Below the pieces are notes generated by a model, which saw only the letters and a program-made list of their open reading frames with translations, ran no database searches and was not told the origin of the DNA. DNA of 64,000 bases from Forficula auricularia (lineage: Eukaryota; Arthropoda; Insecta; Dermaptera; Forficulidae). This document shows, one piece after another, positions 1-10,049 of this stretch. Positions within the stretch are counted from its first letter, which is position 1, and each line of letters opens with the position of its first letter. The stretch covers positions 8,116,191 through 8,180,190 of the forward strand of contig JALMQS010000030.1 in assembly GCA_024734495.1 (NCBI GenBank), written 5' to 3'. Position numbers and translations under genes: made by a program.

Positions 1-106
1 ATAATAAATAAATAAATAAATTAGTAATGAAGCTGTTGAAGCTTTTATATTTGTGATTTATTTTAAGAGTTGAAATTTTAATAAAATCAAACATAATAAT
101 TAATAA

Positions 107-406
107 ATTAAAAACTCACAGTGCATTGGACAATGTTTTTTATTGAAGCTCTTATTCAATTTTTGTACAAGGTTCAAAATCCATCTAGGCTTATTTTGTT
201 GTATCAATCTAAAAAGAAAAAATTCCTTTATGTCTCAATTATTTTTATTGTTATCGACCAATGGTGCTCTAACCAATTGAGTGGTTGAAAAAGTCTCGAA
301 AGAGACGAAACGTTGTACAAAAATTGAATAAGAGCTTCAATAAAAAAATTGTCCAATGAACTGTGAATTTTTAATCTACTAATTATAATGGACATTAATC
401 AACATA
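107..406 (+). mobile_element. Family C element (copy 1), 300 bp
   Basis: Inverted terminal arms contain CATTGGACAAT and ATTGTCCAATG. A one-sided right extension (about 380-406) resembles the right extension of the copy at 14819-15118. The 9-bp repeat AATTAATAA flanks the element at 98-106 and 407-415 and is read as a TSD. The length is exactly that of copy 2. A hammerhead-like core lies at 281-325. No ORF is present. Inference: a non-autonomous Penelope-like retroelement nested in family B. Confidence 0.65.
278..325 (+). ncRNA. Hammerhead-like motif, family C, variant core
   Basis: The core reads UUGAAAA (285-291), one extra A, helix II GUCUC/GAGAC closed by a GAAA tetraloop (293-306), GAAAC (307-311), then GUU (312-314). 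The canonical core is CUGANGA, so both C3 and G8 are changed (U3, A8), a pair-preserving combination. Helix I is weak in this copy: GUGG faces GUAC with one terminal mismatch. Cleavage activity is not shown by the sequence. Confidence 0.5.
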
Positions 407-577
407 AATTAATAATAATTAAGTAATTATAATTATTTATTGAACACGAATAAATAATACAATAAATTACGACGTTTCGATCGACTTATGTATTTTACTA
501 TCGTTCTCAAGTATGAACAGTATGAGCACCCACTCTGATTTTAGGTTAACTGACTTAAATTTCAACTCTAAATAAAA

Positions 578-800
578 AAAATTGAAGGGTTCGTTTTGCC
601 GAGAATAACAGGTTTTCTAAATTAAAGGAGACAATAAAAGAGTGTGTCTTATGATTGAAAAATAAATTTTAGTTAATCAATTGTAACAGACTGATGAAGA
701 GAGCAAAGTCCTCGAAACTATAGTCTCTTTATAAATAAATAAAAAAATTATTTTTTCAGCAAAAGACACACACTTTTATGACTCTTTAATTATTATTCAT
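578..800 (+). mobile_element. Family A (Penelope-like) short copy
   Basis: It shares with 44667-45907 the one-sided extension containing TTTGCCGAGA (left, reversed orientation), the terminal block GGAGACAATAAAAGAGTGTG, and the ribozyme. Terminal arms are short and inverted: GGAGACAATAAAAG at about 627 and the diverged complement ending near 790. The endonuclease segment is absent. Inference: a deeply 5'-truncated PLE copy inserted within the older B palindrome. Confidence 0.6.
681..735 (+). ncRNA. Hammerhead-like ribozyme, family A
   Basis: The order is helix I strand (681-690), CUGAUGA (691-697), an extra A, a helix II hairpin with an AAA loop, GAAAC (714-718), a short UAUA loop, GUC (723-725), then the helix I partner (726-734). 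Helix I pairs about 9 bp with one bulged C. Helix II carries one A-C mismatch and a G-U. This is type I topology with the two-base-pair helix III typical of PLE hammerheads. Confidence 0.7.
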
Positions 801-826
801 AGCTTGGATTTGAGTAAAAGATGTAT

Positions 827-1970
827 TTTTTACTTATGGAAAGTGGTGAAGGTTTTAGGTGAAACATGATGTTAATTAATAGAGTAAAGGGTGTGTAGTT
901 TCACAGTGAATGAAATAAAACTCAAAGAGGTTTATACAAACTCAATATATTTCGGATTATTAGTCCATCATCAGGAGTTTACAAGTTAATACTAATAATA
1001 ATTGAACGAGTGGTCACCATTCTTGACATTCAAATCATGTGTACCAATATAACAAAATATAACATTCAAATCTTACATACCAACCTAACACAAGAAAAAC
1101 ACCAATGAAATTAAAATTTAAAAAATTGTTTTACAAAGATTTTTCTTTTTTTAATTATAAAATATATAAATGTAAATATAAGAAATCTAAGTAAATATGA
1201 ATATTAATATAAATAAAAATTACAAGTATAAATATAAAGTCTTTTTAGAATTAAATTAGAAAATAAAATTACAAATTTAAGTCATAGACACAAAATTAAT
1301 TATAAATATCAATTTACAAATAAGCCTAAATAACATATAGAGATGAAGATTAAGATAAAACATAATAGGGATAAATTAGATGAGATAAATTACAATATAC
1401 AACAATTTTTGTGGTTATCTCATATATCAAAAATGTCATTTATTTTAGAAGACTGAAGGCGCGTGATTTGAATTTAATTTTGATTGTAATTTGGGAAATA
1501 GTATATATTTGAGAGAGACTGAGGTTAAGAGTGTTAAGTTTTTTTAATTTTTGTTAATTAATAGACTCTATTATTGTCGAATTTCTAATGTGCTGCTGGT
1601 TATTAGAGAATTTTATCTTTTTCAATTATAGCTTTTTAATTTCGGTTGATTCTAACAGGTCTAGTTTTCAGCTTTTAGAAGCGGGGGACAATGGGATGTT
1701 TATGAGACGGTGAAACATTGAATAAAAGGCTGACAATTTGGTGTTTAAGTGGTGGTTCGAAAAATATGGAATGACGGTATCTCTGAAGCTAGGTTATTCT
1801 ATAAATTGCATATTGAATCTTTATTATTTTCTATTGATATTTTAAGACCCAAGAATGGGAGAGTTTTTATATTATTTACATTTATAATATAAATATATTG
1901 AGCTTGTATAAACCTCTTGAGTTTTATTTCAATTCTCTGTGAAACTACACACCCTTTTACTCTATTAATT
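827..1970. mobile_element. Family H palindrome-ended element with 0.9-kb interior
   Basis: The ends are inverted: 870-945 (TTAATTAATAGAGTAAAGG onward) matches the reverse of 1895-1970. An 11-bp TSD AAAAGATGTAT is present at 816-826 and 1971-1981. A one-sided left extension (827-870, containing GGTTTTAGGTGAAACATGAT) also occurs in the copy at 26961-27222. The ribozyme is in the left arm only; the right arm has lost the core. The interior (1000-1890) is AT-rich with no recognisable protein. Confidence 0.65.
938..980 (-). ncRNA. Hammerhead-like ribozyme, family H
   Basis: On the minus strand, AAACUC, CUGAUGA, an extra U, helix II GGA/UCC with a CUAAUAA loop, GAAA, an AU-rich mini helix III, then UU followed by GAGUUU. 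The flanking AAACUC and GAGUUU form a perfect 6-bp helix I. The cleavage triplet would be AUU, which satisfies the NUH rule. Confidence 0.7.
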
Positions 1971-1981
1971 AAAAGATGTAT

Positions 1982-3060
1982 GACAAGTCAGCTTTAAAGG
2001 CTTTAATGTTGTTAATAGTATTAGCAAAAGCAAAAACTATAAAGCGAATTCAATTCAATTTCGTTTTAATGGCTTTAAACCAAATTTACGACCACTGTTC
2101 TATTTCTTAATGTTGTTTTCGAAATTTTAATTTCTTGAGAATTGAATTGAGAGGCTTCTGCCGAGGCTCATTTGCTAATTTACTGCTACATTAATCAAAA
2201 CAAACGGGCGTGAAAGAAAAAAATTATTTAAAATAATTCCTCTAAATTTAAATATCAAATTATAGAGCTATTAGTGAACGCGAAATTTATTAGTATTATT
2301 TTCTTTTTTCATCATAATTTTCGTCCCACTCTAAGTTTGTTCTCAATCCGTAGTTTAGGTGTTTTTTTTTTCAAGCTTTTGCTTTAAGTAAAGGGGACAA
2401 ATAAATATAAATACCGGGTTGACACGACAGGCTTAAACGGCTGCTTAAAACGCTTGGCATAGCCCAAGTCGGCTCAAAGAGACAAATGAACCCGCAAATA
2501 GACGGGGAGGAGAACGTTTCGATGTCTCGACGGTGACAGCTAGAACACGAGCAGCAGTCAAAACAGACACACACGGGGGGGCACTACACCAAGGGCCGAT
2601 TTGTCCTCTTCCAAGTCGACATTAGTTTTCATTAACTAGCCACCACAGCCAAATTCACTTAACATTAAATATCATTTTCAGAGAGGAAATCGAGGAAGGG
2701 GGGTACGGGGAGGGGGAGGGTGTTATTTTTTCATTGGGGAAGATTAATTGAATTGGAAGACTCGTGCGACGAGAGGAAATGACATGTTTTTGTAAACTTC
2801 TTTGTAAAAAATAAATTTGTTTGCTTAGTCTTTAAATCTGTCTCTCTCTTTATCTAAACTTAATATTAGTCGGCCAGCGCGACGTACGACGACGAGATTT
2901 TTTTATTTTAATCGATGTCGAGGAGAAACATCAATGTAGCAAAAACATCAGTTTTTCTCATCCAGGTACTTTAGAAAACACCGGCCATCGATGGGTGGTC
3001 AATATTTTGGGTATTTTCGAATTTTTGCGTTGACAGAGGCTCATGTGGTTCGAAATAAAT
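1982..3060. other. Unique AT-rich DNA with a GC-richer island
   Basis: No coding region or known repeat is recognised. The stretch at about 2400-2650 is GC-richer and lacks copies elsewhere in the window. A purine-rich run (GGAAGGGGGGTACGGGGAGG) lies near 2694-2720. The part after about 3040 ends in a TAAA microsatellite abutting element F. A conserved regulatory island is possible but unproven. Confidence 0.4.
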
Positions 3061-3216
3061 AAATAAAAAACTGCCAAGGATCGCTGTTAAACTTTATCCA
3101 AAGTCATTCGAAATATTAATATGTTCATTCCTTCCATTATTATTAATCAGATATCACTGGCTATTTGCAGTCCATGTTGACTTAAATTCAAAAATAGTCA
3201 TCGATTATCATCTTAT

Positions 3217-3720
3217 ACTGTCTATACATCTCTATGTCTGTCTGTTACTACTTGGGATTATAGTCCTCTGCCCCATATGATTAAATCAATTATAAATTTT
3301 GTCAAGTCCTAATGTCCTAGAGTTGTGCAAAATTTTATTTAGTTCTCACAAGCAGAGATTAGGTGAGGTAGAGAGAGGTCATACCATCCTTGTTAAGGTT
3401 TTGACCAGATTTCCTTAACAGATTATGGCAAATGCCGGGATGGCTAATGCGCCGCTTGCTCCTGGTATCGGGTTTTTGCGCGGAATTTTTAAATTACTTT
3501 TTGTCTTTTGATGGAAATCTATGGTCATGTTATTTGTTAATGAGCATACATTTCTATTTTTTTTTTTACTTGTTTATTATTTGTTTAATTGTTGTAATTA
3601 ATTTGTATTGATGTTTATTAATGTATTGTAGCTAGATTGTATTGATGTTTGGAGGACCTAGCCACCGAGGACTTGTGCTCTAAGCAGGTCGAGAAATAAA
3701 GATTTATTTATTTATTTATT
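3217..3720 (+). mobile_element. Retroelement 3' end inserted in F
   Basis: The block interrupts F and ends in GAAATAAAG followed by an (ATTT)n microsatellite, as many LINE 3' ends do. The hexamer TTATAC occurs on both sides (about 3211 and 3719) and may be the TSD. No clear protein similarity can be read. The product is a 5'-truncated non-LTR retroelement or SINE tail. Confidence 0.45.
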
Positions 3721-3842
3721 ATACTTGACCATTATATTTACATTAGATTTTTGAAGTTTCGATTATTATTGGTAACAATTGCTGAAGAAATGGAAGAATG
3801 GACTTAAAATCAAAAATAACGATCGATTCTTATATAATCCGG

Positions 3843-4085
3843 TATTGAAATAAATAGATTTTAGAAATATGTTTTTTATATATTTTTTGAAAATATATTA
3901 AAAATATAAAATCTTTGTGTTAAATTTATATAAAATTTATACTAGAGCAACATAAAAATAATTTTATTTTAAGAATATATAGAAAATATAAACTTTATAT
4001 AAATTTATAATACAAATTTTATATTTTTAATATATTTTCAAAAAATATAAAAAACATATTTCTAAAATCTATTTATTTCTATACG
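3843..4085. repeat. AT-rich fold-back element in F
   Basis: The left arm starts GTATTGAAATAAATAG and the right arm ends CTATTTATTTCTATAC. The arms are roughly 100 nt and nearly complementary. The insertion splits F between TATAATCC and GGGATACTAG. No ribozyme core is seen. It looks like a MITE-type fold-back of unknown superfamily. Confidence 0.55.
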
Positions 4086-4574
4086 GGATACTAGAGGAAT
4101 AACCTTATTGCATTACATTTGTGATGTTTTGACTATTAATGATAAAATAGTCTACTGAAACCATGGTAGAATCGACTTAAAATCAAAAAGACTAAATTCT
4201 TTTATGATAAACAACTCAAGCTTACTTAAGGAGCTATATTAAACCGATTATATGAATAAATTTTAAAGAATTAGTACTATCTTACTCTAGAGTAAAGTAC
4301 TTTAAAATAAAATTTTACTAAAAACTTTATTTAACCTTTTTTATGGTCCCTAAGGTACTTAATTAGGATATTAAATTTCATCAAAATTGGTTTAGTCATT
4401 TTCAAGATATTTAGAAATAAACTCAAAAAAGTACTGAAATAAAGTACTAATGTTTGTTAGCCGATATGTACCAGAAACTAATCAGCGCTTGTTCATTTTG
4501 TTAAAATTATAGTAGATTTTCAATTTAATTTCAATCGTTTAAACGGTGTTGTAGGGTTAAAAAATTAAAATCTA

Positions 4575-4640
4575 GGCCTTTGTACCAAACTCAACCAGAA
4601 GTGTATGGTAAAGTCAAGTGGATGGCCACATTAGAACGAG
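4575..4640 (-). repeat. Family G terminal fragment
   Basis: On the reverse strand this carries the G start: GTGGCCATCCACTTGACTTT followed by ACCATACA. It is the same end seen at 13345, 22541 and 43123. It is only a fragment, fused to the truncated F copy. Confidence 0.5.
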
Positions 4641-4654
4641 TCAATTTTTTTTTC

Positions 4655-4855
4655 AGTTAACTTAAAATTGAAGTGGGTGCTCATACTTGAGAACGATCGC
4701 AGAATAAGTCGATCGAAACGTCATAGTTTTATTGTATTATTTATTCGTGTTCAATAAATAATTATTATAATTAATTTTTTGTGATTTTTCTAAAAATTCA
4801 AATCTTAATAAAATTTATCACAAAAATAAAAGCTTCAACAGCTTCATTACTGATA
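4655..4855 (+). mobile_element. Family B palindrome, right arm
   Basis: This is the inverted partner of 1-577, running from CAGTTAACTTAAAATTGAAG through the hammerhead-like core to AGCTTCAACAGCTTCATTAC. The outward-facing 3' ends match the plan of families A, C, D, E and H. Confidence 0.6.
4682..4727 (+). ncRNA. Hammerhead-like motif, family B, variant core
   Basis: The core is UUGAGAA (4687-4693), an extra C, helix II GAUCG/CGAUC with a 10-nt loop, GAAAC (4715-4719), GUC (4720-4722). U3 and A8 replace C3 and G8. Helix I is short: CAUAC can pair only about 3 bp with the downstream strand, and this copy has AUAG instead of GUAG after GUC, which weakens it further. Confidence 0.45.
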
Positions 4856-4859
4856 ATTA

Positions 4860-5585
4860 TAATTTCATACGCCGAATCAAGAATTAATTGAAATATTTTA
4901 ATCAATAATTTCATTTATAACAATAGCCTTTTAATTTTTCATTTCGTTTTAGATCGAGAGAGATATCGATTTATTTAATATGTATCAAAGAGGATCAATG
5001 CGCGGACCTGTTTTCAAAAAACGGGACAAAGGAATAATTGGCAGTAATTAAGAACTGCCATCGCTTGTGAAAGAGAGAGAGAAGCCCCCTTTCTTGTTAA
5101 AATGGAACAAAACATTTTAATTAGGGCTGGCCCCCCCCCGTCCCCCTTTTTCGGGAACCCTGGGCGGAGAGATTGTTCGGGAGAGCGCGATTCTAGGAAC
5201 TGCAAAGCCGGAGCCAATTAGGCGCCATAGGCCCCTAAAGGCTCTATGGCCCCGATTGGCGCAAATAACGCCTCTCTTGTTCCTTCTCTCGGCTACAATT
5301 ATTGTAGCGACGTGCAAATATGCCATATATTTCGCTCGGTTCTTTCTTGAACGTTACTTGAATAGAGAAGATCACCGAGGCCTCTATTTCTAACAAACGA
5401 CAAACTGTTTCGAAATTAACTTGGAGACTTTTTGAATCATAAAGAGGTGTTTTTTTTTTTATTCGCTATAACCAGAAATTTTAAATCAATCTTTTGATGA
5501 CAATCAAGAAAATAATAATCTTACATTTGTCAAGTGATCGAAATCAAACTGTAAAAAACTTGGACTTTATGAGGTTTATTTATTA
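4860..5585. other. Unique DNA with candidate conserved island
   Basis: No ORF or repeat match is convincing. Positions 5000-5400 are GC-richer, contain GAGAGAG, CCAATTAGG and GGCCCC blocks, and have no copies elsewhere in the window. It could be single-copy host regulatory DNA. The short reading frames here have no recognisable domain. Confidence 0.35.
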
Positions 5586-6642
5586 GTATGTTCGCTACTC
5601 TATAAAATTCAACAAATGCTTTTCCATGTCTTATTATAGAGGAAAAGAGAGAGTAAATTATGACTATATGCACATTGATAATAATATGTTAAAGAACATA
5701 TCTACTTTCAGGGACCTAGGTGTAACGTTTAACAGTTCGCTTGGTTTTGAAGAACATATAACGGAGATAACAAATAGTGCGATGAAGCTACTTGGCTTTA
5801 TTACCCGTAACACGAATCACTTTAGAAACATATTTGCGCTGAAAAATCTATTCTGTTCTATTGTTAGAAGCCGCTTGGAATACGCTAGTCCGATTTGGTC
5901 ACCCTATTATAAAACTTATATTCAGAGACTTGAACGGGTGCAGAGAAAATTTCTGAGATATATTGCCTTTAAGCTTCATGTCCCAATCGCGGAAATATCG
6001 TATGACGACCTGTATATAACACTACATATCTTGCCGCTTGAAATGAGTAGAGAACAGGCAGATTTTCTTTTTCTCTGTAATCTCATCAATGGCAAGCAAA
6101 GTGGACGACTCTCGACTCTTGGAATTAGTCACCTTCAATGTTAGCAGCCATAGAACTAGGAATCCAGAAATACTGTCGATTCCTACCCATAGATTTTCAT
6201 ACCTGATGTACTCGGGTATGAGTCGCATATTAAGAACAGGAAATCAGAATATGACTCTCGATATATTCAATTCATCCAGAAATGAGATTAAAAATCATTT
6301 TTTCCGAAAGCTTGGCGCATAAATGTTTGTATTTATGTTTGTGTTTTTGTTGTATGTACTTGTACTTATATTTATATATGCTTATATTTTGTATTCATGT
6401 CTAATTCTGTAATTATATTTGTATTTATATCTGCATTCATATCTAGATTTGCATTCATATTTGTGATTATATTGGTATCTGTATCTGTACCTATATTCTA
6501 TAGTTGTTTTTTTTCTTGTATTTGTTTTGTGTTAATATTTAAAATTATTGTTAAACATTTTCTTTCTCACTACTCTATTGTATAAATTGATTAAAATTGG
6601 GCTTTCTGCCCGTGTATATATTAATAAATAAATAAATAAAAT
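5585..6642 (+). mobile_element. 5'-truncated Jockey/CR1-type LINE, 3' end
   Basis: The C-terminal part of a LINE ORF2 is followed by an AT-rich 3' UTR and a (TAAA)n tail at 6622-6641. The 5' truncation and microsatellite tail are typical of non-LTR retrotransposition. The exact clade cannot be settled without a search; the motif style fits Jockey- or CR1-like elements. Confidence 0.75.
5605..6322 (+). pseudogene. LINE ORF2 C-terminal fragment, frameshifted
   Basis: This is the region after the reverse transcriptase catalytic core. Recognisable strings are FRDLGVTFNSSLGFEEHI and SRLEYASPIWSPYYKTYI followed by RLERVQRKFLRYIA, which are hallmarks of LINE ORF2 C-termini. The frame enters without a start codon (NKCFSMSYYRGK) and runs to about 6090, then a frameshift moves the reading to KVDDSRLLELVTFNV in another frame, ending at 6322. 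The RT and endonuclease domains are missing because of 5' truncation. It is a non-functional relic. Confidence 0.75.
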
Positions 6643-6929
6643 CGAAATTGTGAATAACCACTATTTGGAAGTGAATAGTCACTATTCGAAATAATTAAAA
6701 ACTTTTCAGCCATTTTTGGATAAATTGCTTCAAATTCTAAATCGATCTAAAATAATTTCAAAATCGAATTATTATTGGAAAATTGAGGATTAAACTCCTT
6801 TTTGCTTTTATTTTATATTTTTCTTTAAAGGACTCAATGTTTTTCTTATGGTCATAAGTCAATTTTCTATGAATCCTCGATCTGTTCGGGAATGTTCATT
6901 GAAATAATGTCCCTATAAAAAAACAAGTC
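6643..6929. other. AT-rich DNA, nothing recognised
   Basis: It contains a short imperfect inverted repeat around AACCACTATTTGGAAGTGAATAG. No gene, RNA or mobile-element signature was found. Confidence 0.4.
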
Positions 6930-6962
6930 ACTTAACCTAAAATCGGAGTCGGTAACTAGATA

Positions 6963-7006
6963 TGTACTTGAGAACGATCCAATATTAAGCGATCGAAACG
7001 TCGTAG
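6963..7006 (+). ncRNA. Hammerhead-like motif, family B
   Basis: Core UUGAGAA, extra C, 4-bp helix II (GAUC/GAUC), GAAAC, GUC followed by GUAG. The U3/A8 combination is conserved. Helix I would be 3 bp (UAC with GUA). Confidence 0.45.
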
Positions 7007-7098
7007 TTATATTGTTATAATGGTTATAAATAATTATGTGTAATATAAATACAAATTTAACTTTCAGGCTCAGTTAACCTATAATCGGACTGGGTGCT

Positions 7099-7144
7099 CA
7101 TACTTGAGAACGATCGCAGAACAAGACGATCGAAACGTCGTAGT
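7099..7144 (+). ncRNA. Hammerhead-like motif, family B
   Basis: Core UUGAGAA, extra C, helix II GAUCG/CGAUC, GAAAC, GUC, GUAG. It has the same U3/A8 core as the other B copies and an intact helix II. Helix I is about 3 bp. Confidence 0.45.
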
Positions 7145-7274
7145 TATATTGTATTATTTGTTTGTGTTCAATAAATAATTATAATTAATTATGTGTGATT
7201 TAAATAAAAATTCAAATTTTAATCAAATTAATCACAAAAATAAAATAAAAGCTTCAACAGCTTCATTACTATTA

Positions 7275-8084
7275 ACTTTCAGTCTTGGAAAAAGTTTTTC
7301 AATTTCTTGATTGAAAACACTGGGGTTGAATTTTTAATTTGAAATTCATTCCTAATTAAGAGACCATGGTTCCTGGGAATCTGTGTGTTCAATTTAAGCA
7401 TGATTAATGATTAAGCTCGAATTTTTCGAAACCGATTTCCTTCACATTCTCTACTTTATCTTCAATCTGGGAAATTTTGTTTACTCAAAGGATTGGCTGG
7501 CTCCCTCAATTTCCATTCTATCGATAAATCGAATAATGAGGGTCCTAGGCTAGACTCGAAAAAAGGAGGCAAATGGTCCTTGAATCCATATCGGCGACAG
7601 AGAATGATGTCGGGTAATTTGCATGGCTATCGGCGATGATCGCCGGCTAATCACCCGGCCATTCATCTGTCTGTCAGCTGCCCCCAGGGCAATTACCCCA
7701 AGAGATGAACGGATTAATCGGGCGGACGGGACGGAATACGCCATTGCAGCCTCTACTCGCTTGAATCTTAATTTCTCAGTTCCAGAATCAACTAACGAGA
7801 CTTTTCGAAGAACGCTTAAAAATTATATTAGTATTCGTGAAACATTAATCCGTCCAACTTATTTATAATCCTAGTAAAGTAAAGATCAAAGGGGTTGTTT
7901 GCAAGAGAGGTACGACGAGTTCGGAATTATCAGATGATAGAAAAGTAGTCTCGAAATAATGAGAGGGAAATTCTAAGTATTAAAAATATCTTTCATGGAT
8001 TTAACGTACCTACCTACGGTAAATATCATTTAAAAGAGCGACAAGCAAAAGATCCACTTAAAACAATCAGACTATACACACCCT
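7275..8084. other. Unique DNA with candidate conserved island
   Basis: Positions 7480-7800 are GC-richer and contain ATTTGCAT (POU-type octamer) at about 7618, TAATC and CAATTA motifs and a GATCGCC block. There is no repeat copy in the window and no convincing ORF. It reads like insect developmental cis-regulatory DNA, but only conservation data could show that. Confidence 0.35.
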
Positions 8085-8835
8085 AATCTAAGCAACATAA
8101 AAATTTTTAAGAAAAAAATAAAACCAACTTCAAAAAATTAAATGCAACAAATAAAATACACTAAAAAGTATAAAATAATTATTATCTTATTTAGTTACAA
8201 CTAAACGACGAAATATTAACATGAAATTACTTTTTGAAGTCGGTGCCAAACAAACTATACCTATAAGCGAGCGTACCCGCCAAACGTACTAAGTAAGATC
8301 CGTCGAGTGCGATTCATAAAAGGTATATGTTTGGCACCGACTTCAAAAAGTAATTTCATGTTAATATTTCGTCGTTTAGTTGTAACTAAATAAGATAATA
8401 ATTATTTTATACCTTTTAGTGTATTTTATTTGTTGCATTTAATTTTTTTGAAGTTGGTTTTATTTTTTCTTAAAATTTTTATTTTTCTACTTTTTATTTT
8501 TCTCTTTTAGTAATGTTATTAATAGTGATCCTATCATCAGAACTTGACCAAATTAATATTGCACCATCCCTAAGATACCCCCTTTCCAATAAAAAAAGAA
8601 TCATCGAAATCGGTTCATAAGCAAAGAAGTTAGTCCTGAACAAACCTAACAAAAAAGGTCTAATACCTACGAAAAAAATGGGACCAATCGGAACGTAGAC
8701 TGGACCGAATGCAAAAAAAAATTTCAAAATCGGTTCACAATTGGCGGAGATATGACGTAACATAGGCCCAAAAAAAAATTCAGTCGAATAGAGAACCTCC
8801 TCCTTTTTTTCAAGTCGGTTAAAAATATAAATTCC
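8085..8835 (-). mobile_element. Fold-back element J, copy 1
   Basis: On the minus strand it begins AACCGACTTGAAAAAAAGGA and ends with an inner palindrome. The palindrome (about 8105-8455) has two arms of roughly 150 nt, each running from TATAAAATAATTATTATCTT through AAACGACGAAATATTAACAT to TTTTTGAAGTCGGTGCCAAA, around a 60-nt centre. The other half (8480-8835) carries conserved non-coding text such as CCCTTTCCAATAAAAAAAGA. Further copies are J2 (14315), J3 (36783), J4 (60138) and J5 (63345). Short ORFs within it are recurrent but not protein-like. Confidence 0.65.
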
Positions 8836-9185
8836 CAATCAATTTCACCGTTTATTTAATTTTTTTTTTAATTTTTCTAATTATAATTACTCGATACCTA
8901 CTGAAACAAAATTTAATTATTATCAAACATAATTTTTTCCTGTTTGAGTGTCTGTCTTGATTCCGATATCCGTGATATTTCATGAGCAGAAAATTGTGTA
9001 AAATAATAAAAAAACATTGGTAACTTTTAAGAAAACTTGTTTTTCTCTAACTATATATGAGCAGTTCTTTATATATTAATTAATTAATTCAATATTAAAT
9101 ATTTCTCCATAACCGTTTTTTCCGTTGTCTCGCATTGGTCGTTGTCCGTGTAAATCCGTCCGGCTTTTTCTTATTGGTGCTATGG
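8836..9185. other. AT-rich DNA, nothing recognised
   Basis: No gene or repeat signature, except for a mixed-composition stretch 9110-9185 just before the LINE fragment. Confidence 0.4.
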
Positions 9186-9189
9186 GCTC

Positions 9190-9866
9190 CATACAGGCTG
9201 TAATGCTATGCTGATGACGTGGTTTTTGGTGTCGGACAGCGAGCAAAATCGCAGCCTCTTATCTCAATTCGATCAAATGGCAGAAAGATTAAATATGGAA
9301 ATATCCCTTGGAAAAACAAAATGTCTTGTGATAGCGAAAGAACACCTTAACTGTGAAATTAAACTTAAAATACAACATTAGATCAAGTTGAAAAAATTTA
9401 GCTATTTGGGAGCCGAGATTTCGGCGCACAGAATCTGAGCAAGAGGAGTTAAAGCAAGTAACAAAAGGTGCTAGGATAGCTGGATGTCTATATGGTTTGG
9501 TCTGGAAAAATAAATACCGTATCAGCAAAAAGCAAAGTACAATTTATAACACCTCCATGCGTCCAGTGTTAACATATGCATAGAAGGCAGAGCATCAACA
9601 ATTACCACCAACAACTGCTCGAACAACAGATTAGAATAATAAGGGCTATACACGGGAAAACATTAAAGAAGGATGAATCCGCAGCAAAAGATAAGAGAAC
9701 TAAGCGAAATCCAGGATATAGTGGAATGGATCGATGTAGAGAAGAGAGGATGGGGGAACATGTGGAACGAATGACCGCCTTGCAAAAATCGTGAATGAAA
9801 ATCGCCCACTTGGCACACGGAGCGAAGGGCGGCCGAAAAAGATGGAAAGATGTCGCAGCAAGAAAC
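9190..9866 (+). pseudogene. LINE reverse transcriptase C-terminal fragment
   Basis: The frame opens with YADDVVF, the RT catalytic box, then after a frameshift reads RSLLSQFDQMAERLNMEI and SLGKTKCLVIAKEHLNCEIK, followed by KKFSYLGAEIS. Several stops and shifts follow, and the 3' part ends with a GRPKKRWKDV-like string at about 9826-9850, typical of the C-terminus of RTE-like or related LINE proteins. The element is 5'-truncated and dead. The Asp-Asp pair is retained but the upstream RT motifs are absent. Confidence 0.75.
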
Positions 9867-10049
9867 TAACGTCTTTTATTCTTTTTTCTTATTGGAAGAG
9901 ATGAGCGAAAGCCTATAAATTTCGAAGAAAATATTAAATATAATAGAGGAGCCCGGTATATGGTAAAGTCATGTGGATGGCCACATCAGTTTATTTATTT
10001 TTTTTAAATACAAATAACTTTAATTCATCCCGAAAAGAATATGAAATAC

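Larger units (their letters stand above)
1..577 (-). mobile_element. Family B ribozyme-bearing palindrome, left arm
   Basis: This arm is the reverse complement of 4655-4855. It starts with the motif ending in AGCTTCATTAC read backwards and includes the (CG)ATCGAAACGTC block. The two arms face outward, so 1-4855 looks like one old palindromic B insertion whose centre was later filled by families A, H and F. A C element (107-406) is inserted in this arm. No coding capacity is visible. The left boundary may lie outside the window, so no TSD can be read. Confidence 0.6.
3066..4585 (+). mobile_element. Family F element, copy 1, interrupted twice
   Basis: The sequence matches 56862-57909 in three blocks (3066-3216, 3721-3842, 4086-4575). 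Signatures are ACTGC(C/A)A(A/C)GGATCG at the start, repeated 'cgacttaaaatcaaaaa' blocks, and the conserved stretch around GCCGATATGTACCA. The 3' end with its terminal hairpin is missing; the element joins a G fragment at about 4575. There is no ORF. The superfamily is not clear. Confidence 0.6.
6930..7272 (+). mobile_element. Two direct partial copies of family B
   Basis: The first copy (6930-7060) is cut short after the ribozyme-like block. The second (7062-7272) runs through to AGCTTCAACAGCTTCATTAC. Both begin with a 'ttaacctaaaatcgga'-like segment. Tandem direct arrangement of ribozyme units is common in PLEs and contrasts with the palindromic copies elsewhere. Confidence 0.6.

Noticed and set aside
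8494..8838. 114-codon ORF in element J as a protein gene
   Set aside because: Similar frames occur in other J copies (60246, 63762) but with different lengths and ends; the conserved feature is the DNA repeat, not a protein.
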